A stretch of 17,069 nt of DNA from Alphaproteobacteria bacterium (lineage in GTDB: Bacteria; Pseudomonadota; Alphaproteobacteria; Micropepsales; Micropepsaceae): assembly GCA_025935155.1 (NCBI GenBank), contig JAICVV010000007.1, positions 1 to 17,069 of the forward strand. The letters are read 5' to 3'. Shown here piece by piece: positions 8,252 through 17,025 of the stretch (its first letter is position 1; the number at the start of each line of letters is the position of its first letter). The notes beneath the pieces were generated by a model that was given only the letters and a program-made list of their open reading frames with translations, ran no database searches and was not told the DNA's origin. The position numbers were made by a program, and so were the translations under genes.

Positions 8252-9463
8252 ATGGCTCCGGACGTGAGGCCCGTCAATCTCATGCTGGTGGCGGGTGAAC
8301 CGTCGGGCGATCAGCTGGGCGCGGAACTGATGGCGGGGTTGAAGACCCTTGTAGGCGCCCGGATTTCGTTCAGCGGCGTCGGCGGACCCGCGATGGCGGC
8401 GCAGGGGCTGCATAGCCTCTTCCCACTCGACGCGACATCCGTCATCGGCCTGCGCGCGATCATCCCCCGCATTCCCGAAATCCTGCGCCGGGTGCGCATG
8501 GCCTCCGATTTCGCCGTGTCATCGCATCCGGATGCAGTGATCTGCATTGACAGCCCGGAATTTACCCATCGCGTGGCGCGGCGCATCCGCCATCTGGGTG
8601 CGCACCTGCCCATCATCAACTATGTCGCGCCGCAGGTGTGGGCGTCGCGTCCGCACCGCGCGAGCACGATGGCACGAACCTTCGATCTCGTTCTGGCGCT
8701 GCTGCCGTTCGAGAGCGAACTGTTTGAGAGACATGGGTTGCGCGCGCCGTTCGTCGGTCATCCGGTGGTCGAGCGTGCCGCGCACATGCAGGGCGGCACC
8801 GAATTGCGCGAACGCCTGGGCATTCCCGCAGCGGCATCCGTTCTCGTTGTGCTTCCGGGAAGCCGGATCAGCGAAATCGATCCGTTGCTGCCGGTGTTCC
8901 GGGAAACCGTCGCCCGCGTGAAAGAGCACGTGCCGGAACTCGTCTGCCTGCTGCCGGCTGTTCCGCATCTTGTGGGGAACATCCGCGCACGGACGGAGAA
9001 CTGGCCGGCGCCGCTTCATGTGCTTGAGGGGGATGACGACAAGTTCGCCGCCTTCGATGGCGCCGATGCGGCGCTGGCCGCGTCGGGCACGGTGACGACG
9101 GAACTGGCGTTGGCAAACGTGCCGATGGCGGTCGCCTACAAGGTCGGATGGCTGACCTATGGCCTCGCCCGTGCGCTGATCCGCGTGCCGTATCTGACCC
9201 TGGTGAACATCCTGCTTGGCCGGGAAGCCGTGCCGGAATTTCTGCAAGGCGATTGTCGGCCCGGCCTCATCGCGCCATGCGTGATTCGCCTGCTGAAGGA
9301 CGACGAATTTCGGGAGCATCAGAAGCGCGATCTGCGCGAAGCAATACACCTGCTCGGCGCAGATGAAGAATCGCCCAGTCTGCGCGCAGCGCGGGCCGTT
9401 CTTCAGTTTATTGCAGAACGGAGCGCAGGCGCGAAGCCTCAGCGGTCCTCCATCGGCACATAG
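8252..9463 (+). CDS. lpxB: Lipid-A-disaccharide synthase
   Basis: LpxB (glycosyltransferase family 19) joins lipid X and UDP-2,3-diacylglucosamine into the beta-1,6-linked lipid A disaccharide at the inner face of the inner membrane. The 403-residue product shows the N-terminal [18 protein letters not shown] (10-27), the conserved [15 protein letters not shown] stretch near residue 120, FVGHPVVE, the nucleotide-binding [11 protein letters not shown] and the acceptor/donor motif [11 protein letters not shown]. The ATG comes 3 bases after the lpxI stop. It is the last gene of the envelope operon. The coding end runs 25 bases past the stop of the opposing gltA gene, and no terminator hairpin with a T run is visible, so the two transcripts must overlap. 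Confidence 0.97.
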   Translation: MAPDVRPVNLMLVAGEPSGDQLGAELMAGLKTLVGARISFSGVGGPAMAAQGLHSLFPLDATSVIGLRAIIPRIPEILRRVRMASDFAVSSHPDAVICIDSPEFTHRVARRIRHLGAHLPIINYVAPQVWASRPHRASTMARTFDLVLALLPFESELFERHGLRAPFVGHPVVERAAHMQGGTELRERLGIPAAASVLVVLPGSRISEIDPLLPVFRETVARVKEHVPELVCLLPAVPHLVGNIRARTENWPAPLHVLEGDDDKFAAFDGADAALAASGTVTTELALANVPMAVAYKVGWLTYGLARALIRVPYLTLVNILLGREAVPEFLQGDCRPGLIAPCVIRLLKDDEFREHQKRDLREAIHLLGADEESPSLRAARAVLQFIAERSAGAKPQRSSIGT

Positions 9464-10746
9464 GCGCGGCGCTTTTGGCCCGTGTATAGCTGGCGCGGAC
9501 GGCCGATCTTCTGGTCCGGATCTTCGATCATTTCCTGCCACTGCGCGATCCAGCCCACCGTGCGCGCCAGCGCGAACAGCGCGGTGAACATGCTGGTGGG
9601 GAAACCCAGCGCCCGCAGGGTGATTCCGGAATAGAAGTCGATGTTGGGATACAGCTTCTTGGAAATGAAATACTCGTCCTGCAGCGCGATACGCTCGAGC
9701 TCCAGCGCCACTTTCAGCAGCGGCTCGTCGTGGATGCCGAGTTCGTCGAACACCGCATGAGCCTGCGCCTGCATCGCTTTCGCGCGTGGATCGTAATTCT
9801 TGTACACGCGATGGCCGAAGCCCATCAGCCGGAAATTGTCATTCGGGTCCTTGGCGCGCTTGATGTATTCCGGAATGCGGTCCACGGTGCCAATCTCTTC
9901 CAGCATTTTCAGTGCCGCCTCGTTGGCGCCGCCATGCGCCGGCCCCCACAAACAGGCAATGCCTGCAGCGATACAGGCGAACGGATTGGCGCCGGACGAA
10001 CCGGCAAGTCTTACGGTCGAAGTGGAAGCATTCTGTTCGTGATCGGCGTGCAGAATGAAGATGGTGTCCATCGCCTTCGCAAGCACCGGATTGACCTTGT
10101 ACTCCTCGGCGGGCACCGCGAAGGTCATGCGCAGGAAGTTTTCCGTGTAACCGAGATTGTTCAGCGGATACACGAATGGTTGGCCCATGGAATATTTGTA
10201 GGCCATGGCTGCAATGGTCGGAATTTTGGCGATCAGCCGGTGGCTTGCGATCTCGCGCTGCTTGGGATCGTTGATGTCCGTCGAGTCATGATAGAAGGCT
10301 GACAGCGCGCCAACGACGCCGCACATGATTGCCATCGGATGCGCATCGCGCCGGAAGCCATGGAAAAATGACGCCAGCTGCTCATGCACCATGGTGTGGT
10401 GCGTGATGGAGCGATGGAACACCGCCATTTGCCTCTTGTCTGGCAGGTTACCGTAGAGCAGCAGGTAGCAGACTTCGAGAAAGCAAGAATGCTGCGCCAG
10501 ATCGTCGATCGAGTAACCCCGATAGAGGAGGATGCCGCGCTCGCCATCGATAAAAGTGATATCGCTTTCGCAACTGGCCGTGGATGTGAATCCGGGATCG
10601 TAGGTGAACACATCCGCTTCGCCGTAGAGCTTGCGGATATCGATCGCATTCGGGCCTTCGGTGCCGGCCAGCACCGGCAGGTCGTAGGACTTGTCACGAT
10701 AGGCGAGGGTCGCGGTACCGGCGGGGACGGCTTTTCTCACGTTCAT
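9439..10746 (-). CDS. gltA: Citrate synthase (type II, hexameric form)
   Basis: This enzyme condenses acetyl-CoA and oxaloacetate to citrate at the entry to the TCA cycle. With the chosen start the product is 435 residues, of normal Gram-negative length. Catalytic residues are visible as His271 in GPAHGGANE, His312 in GFGHRVYK and Asp370 in NIDFYSG; the dimer/ATP-grasp-like N-terminal domain typical of the NADH-sensitive bacterial form is present (about 1-60). The frame is open 11 codons further upstream, but the ATG giving [10 protein letters not shown] is preferred because GGAAGGA lies 7 bases before it (10754-10760) and a plausible promoter lies just beyond. The gene follows gltX on the same strand after 99 bases and converges on lpxB with a 25-base overlap. 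Confidence 0.97.
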   Translation of the reverse strand: MNVRKAVPAGTATLAYRDKSYDLPVLAGTEGPNAIDIRKLYGEADVFTYDPGFTSTASCESDITFIDGERGILLYRGYSIDDLAQHSCFLEVCYLLLYGNLPDKRQMAVFHRSITHHTMVHEQLASFFHGFRRDAHPMAIMCGVVGALSAFYHDSTDINDPKQREIASHRLIAKIPTIAAMAYKYSMGQPFVYPLNNLGYTENFLRMTFAVPAEEYKVNPVLAKAMDTIFILHADHEQNASTSTVRLAGSSGANPFACIAAGIACLWGPAHGGANEAALKMLEEIGTVDRIPEYIKRAKDPNDNFRLMGFGHRVYKNYDPRAKAMQAQAHAVFDELGIHDEPLLKVALELERIALQDEYFISKKLYPNIDFYSGITLRALGFPTSMFTALFALARTVGWIAQWQEMIEDPDQKIGRPRQLYTGQKRRAYVPMEDR

Positions 10747-10753
10747 CGGACGA

Positions 10754-10760
10754 TCCTTCC
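10754..10760 (-). promoter_or_regulatory. Ribosome binding site of gltA
   Basis: GGAAGGA on the minus strand lies 7 bases before the ATG at 10746. It is a strong match to the anti-Shine-Dalgarno complement and decides the start in favour of the 435-residue product over the longer open frame. Confidence 0.8.
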
Positions 10761-10784
10761 GGGTGCGGTTATGGTGCACTGCAA

Positions 10785-10813
10785 CATATAAGCCCGAAAT
10801 TTGGCCACGTCAC
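10785..10813 (-). promoter_or_regulatory. Candidate sigma-70-type promoter of gltA
   Basis: On the minus strand GTGACG (10808-10813, 4 of 6 matches to TTGACA) and TATATG (10785-10790, 4 of 6 to TATAAT) are separated by exactly 17 bases. Transcription would begin near 10778 and leave a leader of about 32 bases before the gltA ATG. The gap of 99 bases to gltX is long for this window and is the only sizeable space on this strand between the two genes, which supports a separate promoter. The boxes themselves are only partial matches. Confidence 0.4.
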
Positions 10814-10845
10814 CCTGTTTGTAACGGTCCGCGGCGCGCACTGTT

Positions 10846-12261
10846 TCAGCCAGCGTAAGCCCTTAGCCGGGCAAGGGATTCCTCCTTCCCCACGACGGCC
10901 AGGACCTCGAAAATCGGGGGCGAGCTGGTCTTCCCAGTGACCGCTGCGCGAATCGGCTGCGCCACCTGACCGAGCTTCATGCCCAACCGTTCGGCCAGGC
11001 TTCGCGCCGCCGCTTCCAGAGTTTCAGCGCGCCATTCGGATTTTTCGAAGGCCGGCAGAACGTCATCCCGTAGCAGTTTTCGCGCGTCCGGCGTCAGGGC
11101 CTTCTCAGCCTGTGTGTCAAGCGCCGGCGGCCCATCCGCATAAAGAAAGTCAGCCGCTGTCGCGAGTTCGATCAGTGTCTTCACCCGCTCCTTCAGTGCC
11201 GGCATTAACGCCTGCAGACGTGTGCGTGCGACACCGGAAAGCGACTGCGGCGGCTGCATGCGCTCAAGCAGCGCTTCCACTTCCTTCGCCAGTTCAGCAT
11301 CCGGCGTCGCGCGAAGGTAATGCGCATTGAGATTGTCGAGCTTCTTGAAATCGAAACGCGATGGGCTACGCCCAATGTGCTCGAGATCGAACCATGCAAT
11401 CGCCTGTTCGGTCGAAATGATCTCGTCGTTGCCATGGCTCCAGCCGAGCCGCAGCAGATAATTGCGCATCGCTTCCGGCACATATCCCATGTCGCGATAG
11501 GCATCCACGGCCAGCGCGCCGTGACGCTTGGAAAGTTTCGCACCGTCCGGCCCGTGAATCAGCGGCAGGTGACCGTAGATCGGCACCGGCCAGTCCAGCG
11601 CGTGAATCAGCTGCAGCTGCCGCGCCGCATTGTTGAGGTGGTCGTCGCCGCGGATGATGTGGGTGATCCCCATATCGTAATCGTCCACCACAACCGCGAG
11701 CATATACGTCGGCGTCCCGTCGGAGCGCAGCAGCACCATGTCGTCCAGATTCTCGTTGGCGAATCGCACATCCCCCTGCACAACATCGTGCACGATGGTT
11801 TCGCCCGACCGGGGCGCCTTCAATCGGATCACAAACGACGCATCGGGCGGCGCTTCGGAAGGATCGCGGTCCCGCCAGCGCCCGTCGTAACGCATCGGCT
11901 TGCCTTCCGCGCGCTGTTTGGTGCGCATTTCCTCCAGCTCGGCCGGCGTGGCGTAGCAGCGATAGGCGTGGCCCTCGGCCAGCAACTGCTCCGCAATTTC
12001 GCGGTGCCGCGCAGCCCGGGCGTACTGATAGACCGGCTCACCGTCCCAGTTCAGTTCCAGCCAGGACAGCCCATCCAGAATCGCAGCAATGGCGGCTTCG
12101 GTGGAACGCTGACGGTCAGTATCCTCGATCCGCAACAGGAACTTCCCGCCGGTATGGCGGGCGTAGAGCCAGTTGAAGAGAGCGGTGCGCGCACCGCCGA
12201 TGTGCAGAAATCCGGTCGGCGAGGGCGCAAACCGCAAGACGGGCGTTTCGTTTTCGGCCAT
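10846..12261 (-). CDS. gltX: Glutamyl-tRNA synthetase
   Basis: This class I synthetase charges tRNA with glutamate. The 471-residue product has the HIGH-type motif in [16 protein letters not shown] (15-30), the KMSKS-type loop KLSKR (242-246), and the catalytic-core stretch [11 protein letters not shown] (201-211), followed by the all-helical anticodon-binding half (about 310-471). Alphaproteobacteria generally lack glutaminyl-tRNA synthetase and let a non-discriminating enzyme misacylate tRNA-Gln for GatCAB repair; whether this copy does so cannot be decided from the sequence. The frame is open 14 codons further to a TTG, but the ATG giving [17 protein letters not shown] matches the family start. 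No strong ribosome site is visible before it (GAAGAA at best). It is divergent from comEC. Confidence 0.97.
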   Translation of the reverse strand: MAENETPVLRFAPSPTGFLHIGGARTALFNWLYARHTGGKFLLRIEDTDRQRSTEAAIAAILDGLSWLELNWDGEPVYQYARAARHREIAEQLLAEGHAYRCYATPAELEEMRTKQRAEGKPMRYDGRWRDRDPSEAPPDASFVIRLKAPRSGETIVHDVVQGDVRFANENLDDMVLLRSDGTPTYMLAVVVDDYDMGITHIIRGDDHLNNAARQLQLIHALDWPVPIYGHLPLIHGPDGAKLSKRHGALAVDAYRDMGYVPEAMRNYLLRLGWSHGNDEIISTEQAIAWFDLEHIGRSPSRFDFKKLDNLNAHYLRATPDAELAKEVEALLERMQPPQSLSGVARTRLQALMPALKERVKTLIELATAADFLYADGPPALDTQAEKALTPDARKLLRDDVLPAFEKSEWRAETLEAAARSLAERLGMKLGQVAQPIRAAVTGKTSSPPIFEVLAVVGKEESLARLRAYAG

Positions 12262-12281
12262 AGTGAGGTTCTTCGGGGGCC

Positions 12282-12298
12282 GGCCTGCGTAACAGGCC
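12282..12298. repeat. Perfect 6-bp inverted repeat in the gltX-comEC gap
   Basis: GGCCTG (12282-12287) and CAGGCC (12293-12298) form a perfect GC-rich stem with a 5-base loop. It lies 20 bases before the gltX start on the minus strand and 37 bases before the comEC start on the plus strand. There is no T run after it on either strand, so it is not a classical terminator; it could be an RNA leader hairpin or a protein site, or chance in GC-rich DNA. No clear promoter boxes are seen in the 74-base gap. Confidence 0.45.
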
Positions 12299-12335
12299 CG
12301 CAAGGTGACGCGAGGCTTCTAGCAAACCGGTTTCC

Positions 12336-14558
12336 GTGGGGGTAGGTCCACTTTTTTCATTTCGGGAATTGGTGCCCGGCGCTCCCGCAGCAGCAACGCC
12401 GGCCCATGCGAACGCGCGCGGTTTTGCGCTCATTCAATGGCTTCTGCACTGCGCGCTGGCCGAGCGCGACCGCTGGGTTTTGTGGCTGCCGGTGGCGTTC
12501 GGAACCGGCATTGCATTGTACTTTGCACTGCCAAGCGAGCCGTCTTCCTTGCTCGGACTGGCGCTGGGCGGTTCCGGACTGCTGCTCGCCATCGCTGCCG
12601 CCGGCACTGAGGCGAGCGCCTCGCGCGCGGCGCTTGCGTGCACTGCGGCCGTCCTGATCGGTTTTGGACTCGCGAAGCATCGAACGGACTCTGTTGCGGC
12701 GCCAGTGCTGTCGCATCGTGCCGGTCCGGCGCTGGTGCAGGGACGTGTCGAAACGGTCGAGGCGCACGGCAAAGGCGTGCGTGTCGTGCTCACGCTTGCG
12801 AGCATTGAGCATTTGCGTACGCATGACATACCGAAACGCGCGCGCATCTCCATTCGCAGCGGCGGCGATACCCTCAAGCCCGGAGAGTGGATTGGTGCGC
12901 GCGCGGTGCTGCTGCCGCCGCCTGCACCGGCCGAACCCGGCGATTACGATTTCGGCCGTGCCGCCTATTTCCGCGGGATCGGGGCGGTCGGCTACGCTTA
13001 CGGCCGGCCGAAATGGATAGCAGCAACGCGTGCCCCGTCGCTTGTAGAGCGGGCGCGCATCGAAATTGAATCGCTTCGCACGTGCGTGTCGGCACGAATT
13101 CATTCCGTGTTGCCCGGCAGCACGGGCGCCATCGCGTCGGCGCTCATTACCGGCGACCGCGGCGGCATTTCAGAAGAGGATGAGTCTGCCTTGCGCGACG
13201 CCGGACTTGCGCATGTACTGGCGATTGCCGGATTGCATATGGCGTTGGTGGGACTGGGCCTGTTCTGGGCGGTACGCGCGTTCCTCGCGCTGTTCCCCGC
13301 CATAGCTCTGACGCAGCCGATCAAAAAATGGGCGGCGGTTGCAGCGCTGGGAAGCGCGACCTTCTATTTGATTATCAGCGGCGCAGCGACGCCCGCCACC
13401 CGCGCCTACATCATGCTTTCCGTGATGCTGGTTGCGATCCTGTTCGACCGGCCGGCGATCTCGATGCGCTCGGTTGGATTGGCCGCGACTGTCATTCTGC
13501 TGCTCCGGCCCGAAAGCATTCTCGAACCTGGGTTCCAGATGTCGTTTGCCGCCGTGGTGGCACTGGTGGCAGTTGCTGAGTGGGAGCGTTCGCGTCCGCG
13601 TTCCGAAACCATGCTGCCGCTACCGGCCATTCGCCGCTATATGCGCGGCATTGCCACTACGAGTTTCGTCGGCAGCGTCGCCACCGCGCCTTACGCCGCA
13701 TTCCATTTCGATCGCGCTACCCACTACGCGGTGCTCGGCAATCTGCTGGCCATGCCCATCATGGCGTTCCTCACCATGCCAGCTGCGGCGCTGGCAATCT
13801 TCCTTATGCCACTCGGACTCGATGCAATTCCGCTGCGGGTCATGGGCAATGGCATCGAAGCGATGCTCGCGGTGGGCCGCTGGGTTTCCCATTTGCCGGG
13901 ATCGGTGTCGCTGGTTTCGGCGTGGCCGATGTCGGCGCTTGTGTGCCTCACGTTTGGCGGATTGTGGATGGGGCTATGGCGCGGGCATTGGCGCTGGTTT
14001 GGAGTTGCACCGATTGCTGCTGCCGCGTGGCTGATCTTTAGCTCGAAGCCGCCGGATCTTCTTGTCGCCCGCGATGGGCTGACGGTTGCCGTCCGCGGCA
14101 CCGGCGACCAATTGCGGTTGCTTCGCCCGCCCTCGGACAAATACTCGGCCGAAGAATGGCTGAAGCGCGATGGAGATTCACGTGCCATTCAGCAAGCCCT
14201 TGCAACACGGGCAGATGGAGTTTCCTGCGACTCCTACGGCTGCATCGCGCAGGCGAATGGAATCCTGATCGCCGCGGCAATGAAACCCGATGCGCTCGCG
14301 GAAGACTGCGAAACCGCGCAGGTCGTTATCAGCGCCATTCCAACGCGGCGCCGTTGCATTGGGCCGGCGCTGGTGATCGACCGCTTCGATGTGGCGCGAA
14401 ACGGCGCCTACGCCATATGGCTCTCCACTGGAATTAAAGTCGATACGGCACAAGCCGGACGCGGCGCGCGCCCATGGAGCATGCCGCCTGTGCGGCCTCA
14501 GTACCGGCGGATGAGGCCCACCAGTTTGCCCTGGATGCGCACACGGTCGGCGCCGTAG
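12336..14558 (+). CDS. comEC: ComEC/Rec2 family DNA-uptake channel protein
   Basis: ComEC-type proteins carry single-stranded DNA across the inner membrane in natural transformation. The 740-residue product has N-terminal hydrophobic segments (about 48-65, 72-90, 98-112), then an OB-fold-like periplasmic part (about 130-230). The polytopic competence domain (about 265-550) opens with [19 protein letters not shown] (269-287) and the diagnostic [14 protein letters not shown] (291-304). A small C-terminal domain with CDSYGC (631-636) is at about 575-705. No full metallo-beta-lactamase domain with HxHxDH is present, the usual state of alphaproteobacterial forms. The GTG is the only ATG/GTG/TTG start at this end of the frame; a stop lies in frame at 12306, and TTG 12369 and GTG 12372 are alternatives. 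The last 20 codons overlap lexA. Whether this organism is transformable is unknown. Confidence 0.93.
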   Translation: MGVGPLFSFRELVPGAPAAATPAHANARGFALIQWLLHCALAERDRWVLWLPVAFGTGIALYFALPSEPSSLLGLALGGSGLLLAIAAAGTEASASRAALACTAAVLIGFGLAKHRTDSVAAPVLSHRAGPALVQGRVETVEAHGKGVRVVLTLASIEHLRTHDIPKRARISIRSGGDTLKPGEWIGARAVLLPPPAPAEPGDYDFGRAAYFRGIGAVGYAYGRPKWIAATRAPSLVERARIEIESLRTCVSARIHSVLPGSTGAIASALITGDRGGISEEDESALRDAGLAHVLAIAGLHMALVGLGLFWAVRAFLALFPAIALTQPIKKWAAVAALGSATFYLIISGAATPATRAYIMLSVMLVAILFDRPAISMRSVGLAATVILLLRPESILEPGFQMSFAAVVALVAVAEWERSRPRSETMLPLPAIRRYMRGIATTSFVGSVATAPYAAFHFDRATHYAVLGNLLAMPIMAFLTMPAAALAIFLMPLGLDAIPLRVMGNGIEAMLAVGRWVSHLPGSVSLVSAWPMSALVCLTFGGLWMGLWRGHWRWFGVAPIAAAAWLIFSSKPPDLLVARDGLTVAVRGTGDQLRLLRPPSDKYSAEEWLKRDGDSRAIQQALATRADGVSCDSYGCIAQANGILIAAAMKPDALAEDCETAQVVISAIPTRRRCIGPALVIDRFDVARNGAYAIWLSTGIKVDTAQAGRGARPWSMPPVRPQYRRMRPTSLPWMRTRSAP

Positions 14559-15241
14559 AGCCGCGTCTCGTATGCTGGATTTGCTGCCTCCAGCGCAATC
14601 GAATCGCCCCGGCGCCGCAGCCGTTTCAAGGTGGCCTCCGCTTCGTCCACCAGCGCCACCACGATCTCACCGGTATTGGCAGTGTCCGATTGCTGAATGA
14701 TCACTGTATCGCCGTCGAGAATGCCGGCGTTGATCATGGAATCGCCGGCGACTTCTAATGCGTAATGGTCGCCGCGCCCCAGCATGCTCGCCGGTACTGG
14801 AACTTCCGAAACCTTGTTCTGCAATGCTTCGATCGGCGTACCGGCTGCGATCCGCCCCAACACGGCAACAGTTGCGGCGCTGTCGCCATCGCCGCGGCGG
14901 GGGCTGCCGGCGCTGCGGGTGTCAGCCGGAATCCGTGCCTCGCCGCGCAAAGGTCTGGCGCCGGGCGCATGCATCATCCGCTGCGCCTGACTGCGGCTGG
15001 TGGCCGGACGCAAGGTGTCGGCCAGATTTTCCGGCAGCTTCACGATCTCCAGCGCGCGCGCCCGCTTCTGCAGCCGCTTAATGAAGCCGCGCTCTTCCAG
15101 CGCGGTAATAAGCCGGTGAATGCCCGACTTGGATTTCAGGTCCAGCGCCTCCTTCATCTCATCGAAGGACGGCGGAATGCCGGTTTCCCGCACGCGCTCG
15201 TGGATGAACATCAACAGTTCGTATTGCTTCTTGGTCAGCAT
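14498..15241 (-). CDS. lexA: SOS repressor LexA
   Basis: LexA represses DNA-damage genes until RecA filaments trigger its self-cleavage. The 247-residue product has a winged-helix DNA-binding domain (1-70, starting [13 protein letters not shown], recognition region [17 protein letters not shown]). A long Arg/Pro/Ala-rich linker is at about 72-122, and an S24-type peptidase domain at about 124-247. The cleavage bond is Ala133-Gly134 in GRIAAGTP, and the catalytic dyad is Ser168 ([10 protein letters not shown]) and Lys206 (ATLKRL). The frame is open 28 codons further upstream, but that extension would run through the promoter and operator. The chosen ATG matches the family and has GGGAG 6 bases before it. 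It lies 93 bases after moeA and converges on comEC with a 61-base overlap. Autoregulation is supported by the operator at 15297-15311. Confidence 0.97.
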   Translation of the reverse strand: MLTKKQYELLMFIHERVRETGIPPSFDEMKEALDLKSKSGIHRLITALEERGFIKRLQKRARALEIVKLPENLADTLRPATSRSQAQRMMHAPGARPLRGEARIPADTRSAGSPRRGDGDSAATVAVLGRIAAGTPIEALQNKVSEVPVPASMLGRGDHYALEVAGDSMINAGILDGDTVIIQQSDTANTGEIVVALVDEAEATLKRLRRRGDSIALEAANPAYETRLYGADRVRIQGKLVGLIRRY

Positions 15242-15247
15242 CCGAAT

Positions 15248-15252
15248 CTCCC
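15248..15252 (-). promoter_or_regulatory. Ribosome binding site of lexA
   Basis: GGGAG on the minus strand is 6 bases before the ATG at 15241. It supports the 247-residue start over the longer open frame. Confidence 0.7.
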
Positions 15253-15253
15253 G

Positions 15254-15269
15254 GAGCCCCGCCAGGCTC
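15254..15269 (-). repeat. Small GC-rich hairpin in the lexA leader
   Basis: GAGCC and GGCTC on the minus strand pair perfectly around a 6-base loop. The stem ends one base before the GGGAG ribosome site of lexA, so it lies within the predicted leader of about 49 bases. A five-pair stem may be chance; an effect on translation is only a possibility. Confidence 0.35.
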
Positions 15270-15296
15270 GAAACAAAGGCGCAACAATCCGCAATT

Positions 15297-15311
15297 GTTC
15301 TAGTTTGGTTC
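15297..15311. promoter_or_regulatory. LexA operator (alphaproteobacterial SOS box)
   Basis: The plus strand shows two GTTC direct repeats, at 15297-15300 and 15308-15311, separated by exactly 7 bases. This is the known GTTC-N7-GTTC (GAAC-N7-GAAC) site of alphaproteobacterial LexA, different from the palindromic CTGT-N8-ACAG site of gammaproteobacteria. It covers the -10 box and most of the spacer of the lexA promoter, so bound LexA would block its own transcription. Confidence 0.92.
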
Positions 15312-15325
15312 GCCCACACCGTCAA
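15297..15325 (-). promoter_or_regulatory. lexA: lexA promoter
   Basis: On the minus strand TTGACG (15320-15325, 5 of 6 matches to TTGACA) and TAGAAC (15297-15302, 4 of 6 to TATAAT) are 17 bases apart. Transcription would start near 15290, giving a leader of about 49 bases. The -10 box is inside the LexA operator. The promoter sits in the 93-base gap after moeA, so lexA can be expressed independently of the molybdenum-cofactor genes although read-through from them is possible. Confidence 0.75.
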
Positions 15326-15334
15326 GTGCTAATT

Positions 15335-16528
15335 TTACCCTTCAAGACGAATTACCGGCACCGCGTCACCTTTGCCGCCAGCTGGCGCCCGGGGCGGCCG
15401 GACAATCAGAACATCGGCGTCTGCCAGCGCCTTCTGCATAGAGGAGTCCTGAATTGGAAGCGGTTCGGCCCATAATTCGCCATCGCGTTGGAAGGCGCGC
15501 GCCCGCACGTAATCCTGCCGCGCATCGTTGGCGGCCATTGCGCCAGCGAGGCGTGCCATTTGCACTTCAGATTCGGTGCTGGCCCCAAGCAGTGCAGCCA
15601 GTGCGGGCTTCAGGAACAAAAGCGCGCACACGTAAGAACTCACCGGATTTCCCGGCAGGCCGAGCAGCGGCGTGGCACCGAGCCGCCCGAAAATCAGCGG
15701 CTTACCCGGCCGCATGGCGATTTTCCAGAAATCCAGCACAAAGCCCTTGGGCCCGAGCGCGCGCTGGATGAGATCGTGATCGCCCACCGAGGCGCCGCCG
15801 AGAGTGACGATAAGGTCTGCGCCGGCCGCACTGTCCGCAATCTGTGCGATCGATTCCATCCGGTCCGGCAGAATGCCGAGCTCTCGCGGTTCGCCGCCCC
15901 ACTGCTCGATCAGGGCGCATAATCCGGATACGGACGAGGCCACGATGCCGCCGGGTTTGCGCGGCTCTCCGGGGTAGGAAAGTTCGTCGCCGGTGGCGGC
16001 GACCAACACTTGCGGCCGTTTTCGCACTCTGACTTCGGGAACATCTCCGGCGGCGATGAGCGCGACATCCCGCGCGGTGAGCCGCTTACCTGCTTTCACC
16101 AGTACGTCGCCGGAGCGGAAATCCTGCGCCGCGGCGCGAATGTGTTTCCCCGCTGGCGAGGCCGCTTGAATCGTGACGCAGGAATCGCCCTGATCGGTGT
16201 TCTCCTGAATGATAATCGTGTCTGCGCCGCGCGGCACCACACCGCCGGTAAAGATGCGCACCGCTTCGCCGGCGTGCACTTCGCCGGAAAACGGCTGGCC
16301 GGCCGGCGCAGAGCCGATCACATTCAACACCGCCGGAGCGTTTGCTACGTCCGCCGCGCGCACCGCATATCCATCCATCGCCGAAACGGGGAACGGCGGC
16401 TGATCGAGGCGCGCGATTGCATCTTGCGCGAGTGCGCGCCCGTGCGCGCGTGCAATCGGTGCCGGTTCGCCCGCCACAGGCGAGAGCGCCGCTGTTACGC
16501 GCGCCACGGCCTCATCGACGGAAATCAT
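15335..16528 (-). CDS. moeA: Molybdopterin molybdenumtransferase MoeA
   Basis: MoeA inserts molybdate into adenylylated molybdopterin to finish the molybdenum cofactor; it acts in the cytoplasm with MogA. The 397-residue product is of normal length and shows domains in the usual order: the N-terminal [14 protein letters not shown] (44-57), a beta-rich insertion (about 60-145), the MogA-like core with ATGDEL (178-183), [10 protein letters not shown] (243-252), [10 protein letters not shown] (272-281) and GLPGNPVSS (290-298), and the C-terminal beta-barrel (about 320-397). The ATG overlaps the moaC stop by 4 bases (ATGA), indicating translational coupling with moaC upstream. lexA follows downstream after 93 bases. 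Confidence 0.97.
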   Translation of the reverse strand: MISVDEAVARVTAALSPVAGEPAPIARAHGRALAQDAIARLDQPPFPVSAMDGYAVRAADVANAPAVLNVIGSAPAGQPFSGEVHAGEAVRIFTGGVVPRGADTIIIQENTDQGDSCVTIQAASPAGKHIRAAAQDFRSGDVLVKAGKRLTARDVALIAAGDVPEVRVRKRPQVLVAATGDELSYPGEPRKPGGIVASSVSGLCALIEQWGGEPRELGILPDRMESIAQIADSAAGADLIVTLGGASVGDHDLIQRALGPKGFVLDFWKIAMRPGKPLIFGRLGATPLLGLPGNPVSSYVCALLFLKPALAALLGASTESEVQMARLAGAMAANDARQDYVRARAFQRDGELWAEPLPIQDSSMQKALADADVLIVRPPRAPAGGKGDAVPVIRLEG

Positions 16529-17025
16529 TTCTCCGCTTCGAAAGATGAATCGCTCGCAGTGTACACGCCGCTTTTGCCGCCGGATTTCGACAGCAGCCGC
16601 ACGCTGTGGATCACGGCGCTCCGATCGACCGCTTTCACCATGTCATAGATCGTGAGGGCGGCCGTGCTTGCCGCCACCAGTGCTTCCATTTCCACGCCGG
16701 TCTGCGCCATCGTGCGCGTGCTCGCCACAATCCGCAGCGATGCCGTTTCGTCCTGCGGCTCAAATTCGATTTTCGCCTGCGACAGCGGGATAGGATGACA
16801 GAGCGGAATCAACTCGGACGTTTTCTTCGCCGCCATGATGCCGGCCAGCCGCGCGGTGGCCAGCACATCGCCTTTGGGCGAATCCGGCGAAAGCGCGAGG
16901 TTGTATGCTTCAGGGGACAGCGCGATCACCGCTTCTGCGGTGGCTTCGCGCGTGGTTTCCGGCTTCTCCGATACATCCACCATGCGCGCGGCGCCGTGTT
17001 CGTCCAGATGGGTAAGCTTGCTCAT
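16525..17025 (-). CDS. moaC: Cyclic pyranopterin monophosphate synthase MoaC
   Basis: MoaC converts the 3',8-cyclo-GTP product of MoaA into cyclic pyranopterin monophosphate, the first stable intermediate of molybdenum cofactor synthesis. The 166-residue product carries all key residues at positions matching E. coli numbering: Lys51, His77 (LIPLCHP), Glu112 and Glu114 (TGVEMEA), Asp128 and Lys131 ([10 protein letters not shown]), with the C-terminal KSGGKSG loop (147-153). The ATG overlaps the stop of the upstream trpC fragment by ATGA, and its own stop overlaps the moeA start in the same way. moaA itself is not in the window. Confidence 0.98.
   Translation of the reverse strand: MSKLTHLDEHGAARMVDVSEKPETTREATAEAVIALSPEAYNLALSPDSPKGDVLATARLAGIMAAKKTSELIPLCHPIPLSQAKIEFEPQDETASLRIVASTRTMAQTGVEMEALVAASTAALTIYDMVKAVDRSAVIHSVRLLSKSGGKSGVYTASDSSFEAEK

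Noticed and set aside
10747..10779. An 11-residue N-terminal extension of citrate synthase
   Set aside because: The downstream ATG has an excellent ribosome site at 7-base spacing, and the extension would begin at about the predicted transcription start.
12262..12303. A TTG-started longer form of GltX
   Set aside because: The extra 14 residues run through the hairpin and do not resemble the family; the ATG form matches the standard N-terminus.
14490..14558. A frameshift at the end of comEC causing the run into lexA
   Set aside because: The frame is continuous, and the recognisable C-terminal domain ends about 30 residues before the stop, so a variable tail explains the overlap without a frameshift.
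15242..15325. A 28-residue N-terminal extension of LexA
   Set aside because: It would begin inside the promoter and operator, upstream of the predicted transcription start, and known LexA proteins begin at the MLTKKQ-type sequence that has its own ribosome site.
14765..15475. A 236-codon plus-strand open frame across lexA and its promoter
   Set aside because: It is the shadow of lexA; it crosses the lexA operator and promoter and the moeA end, and has no family-like motifs.
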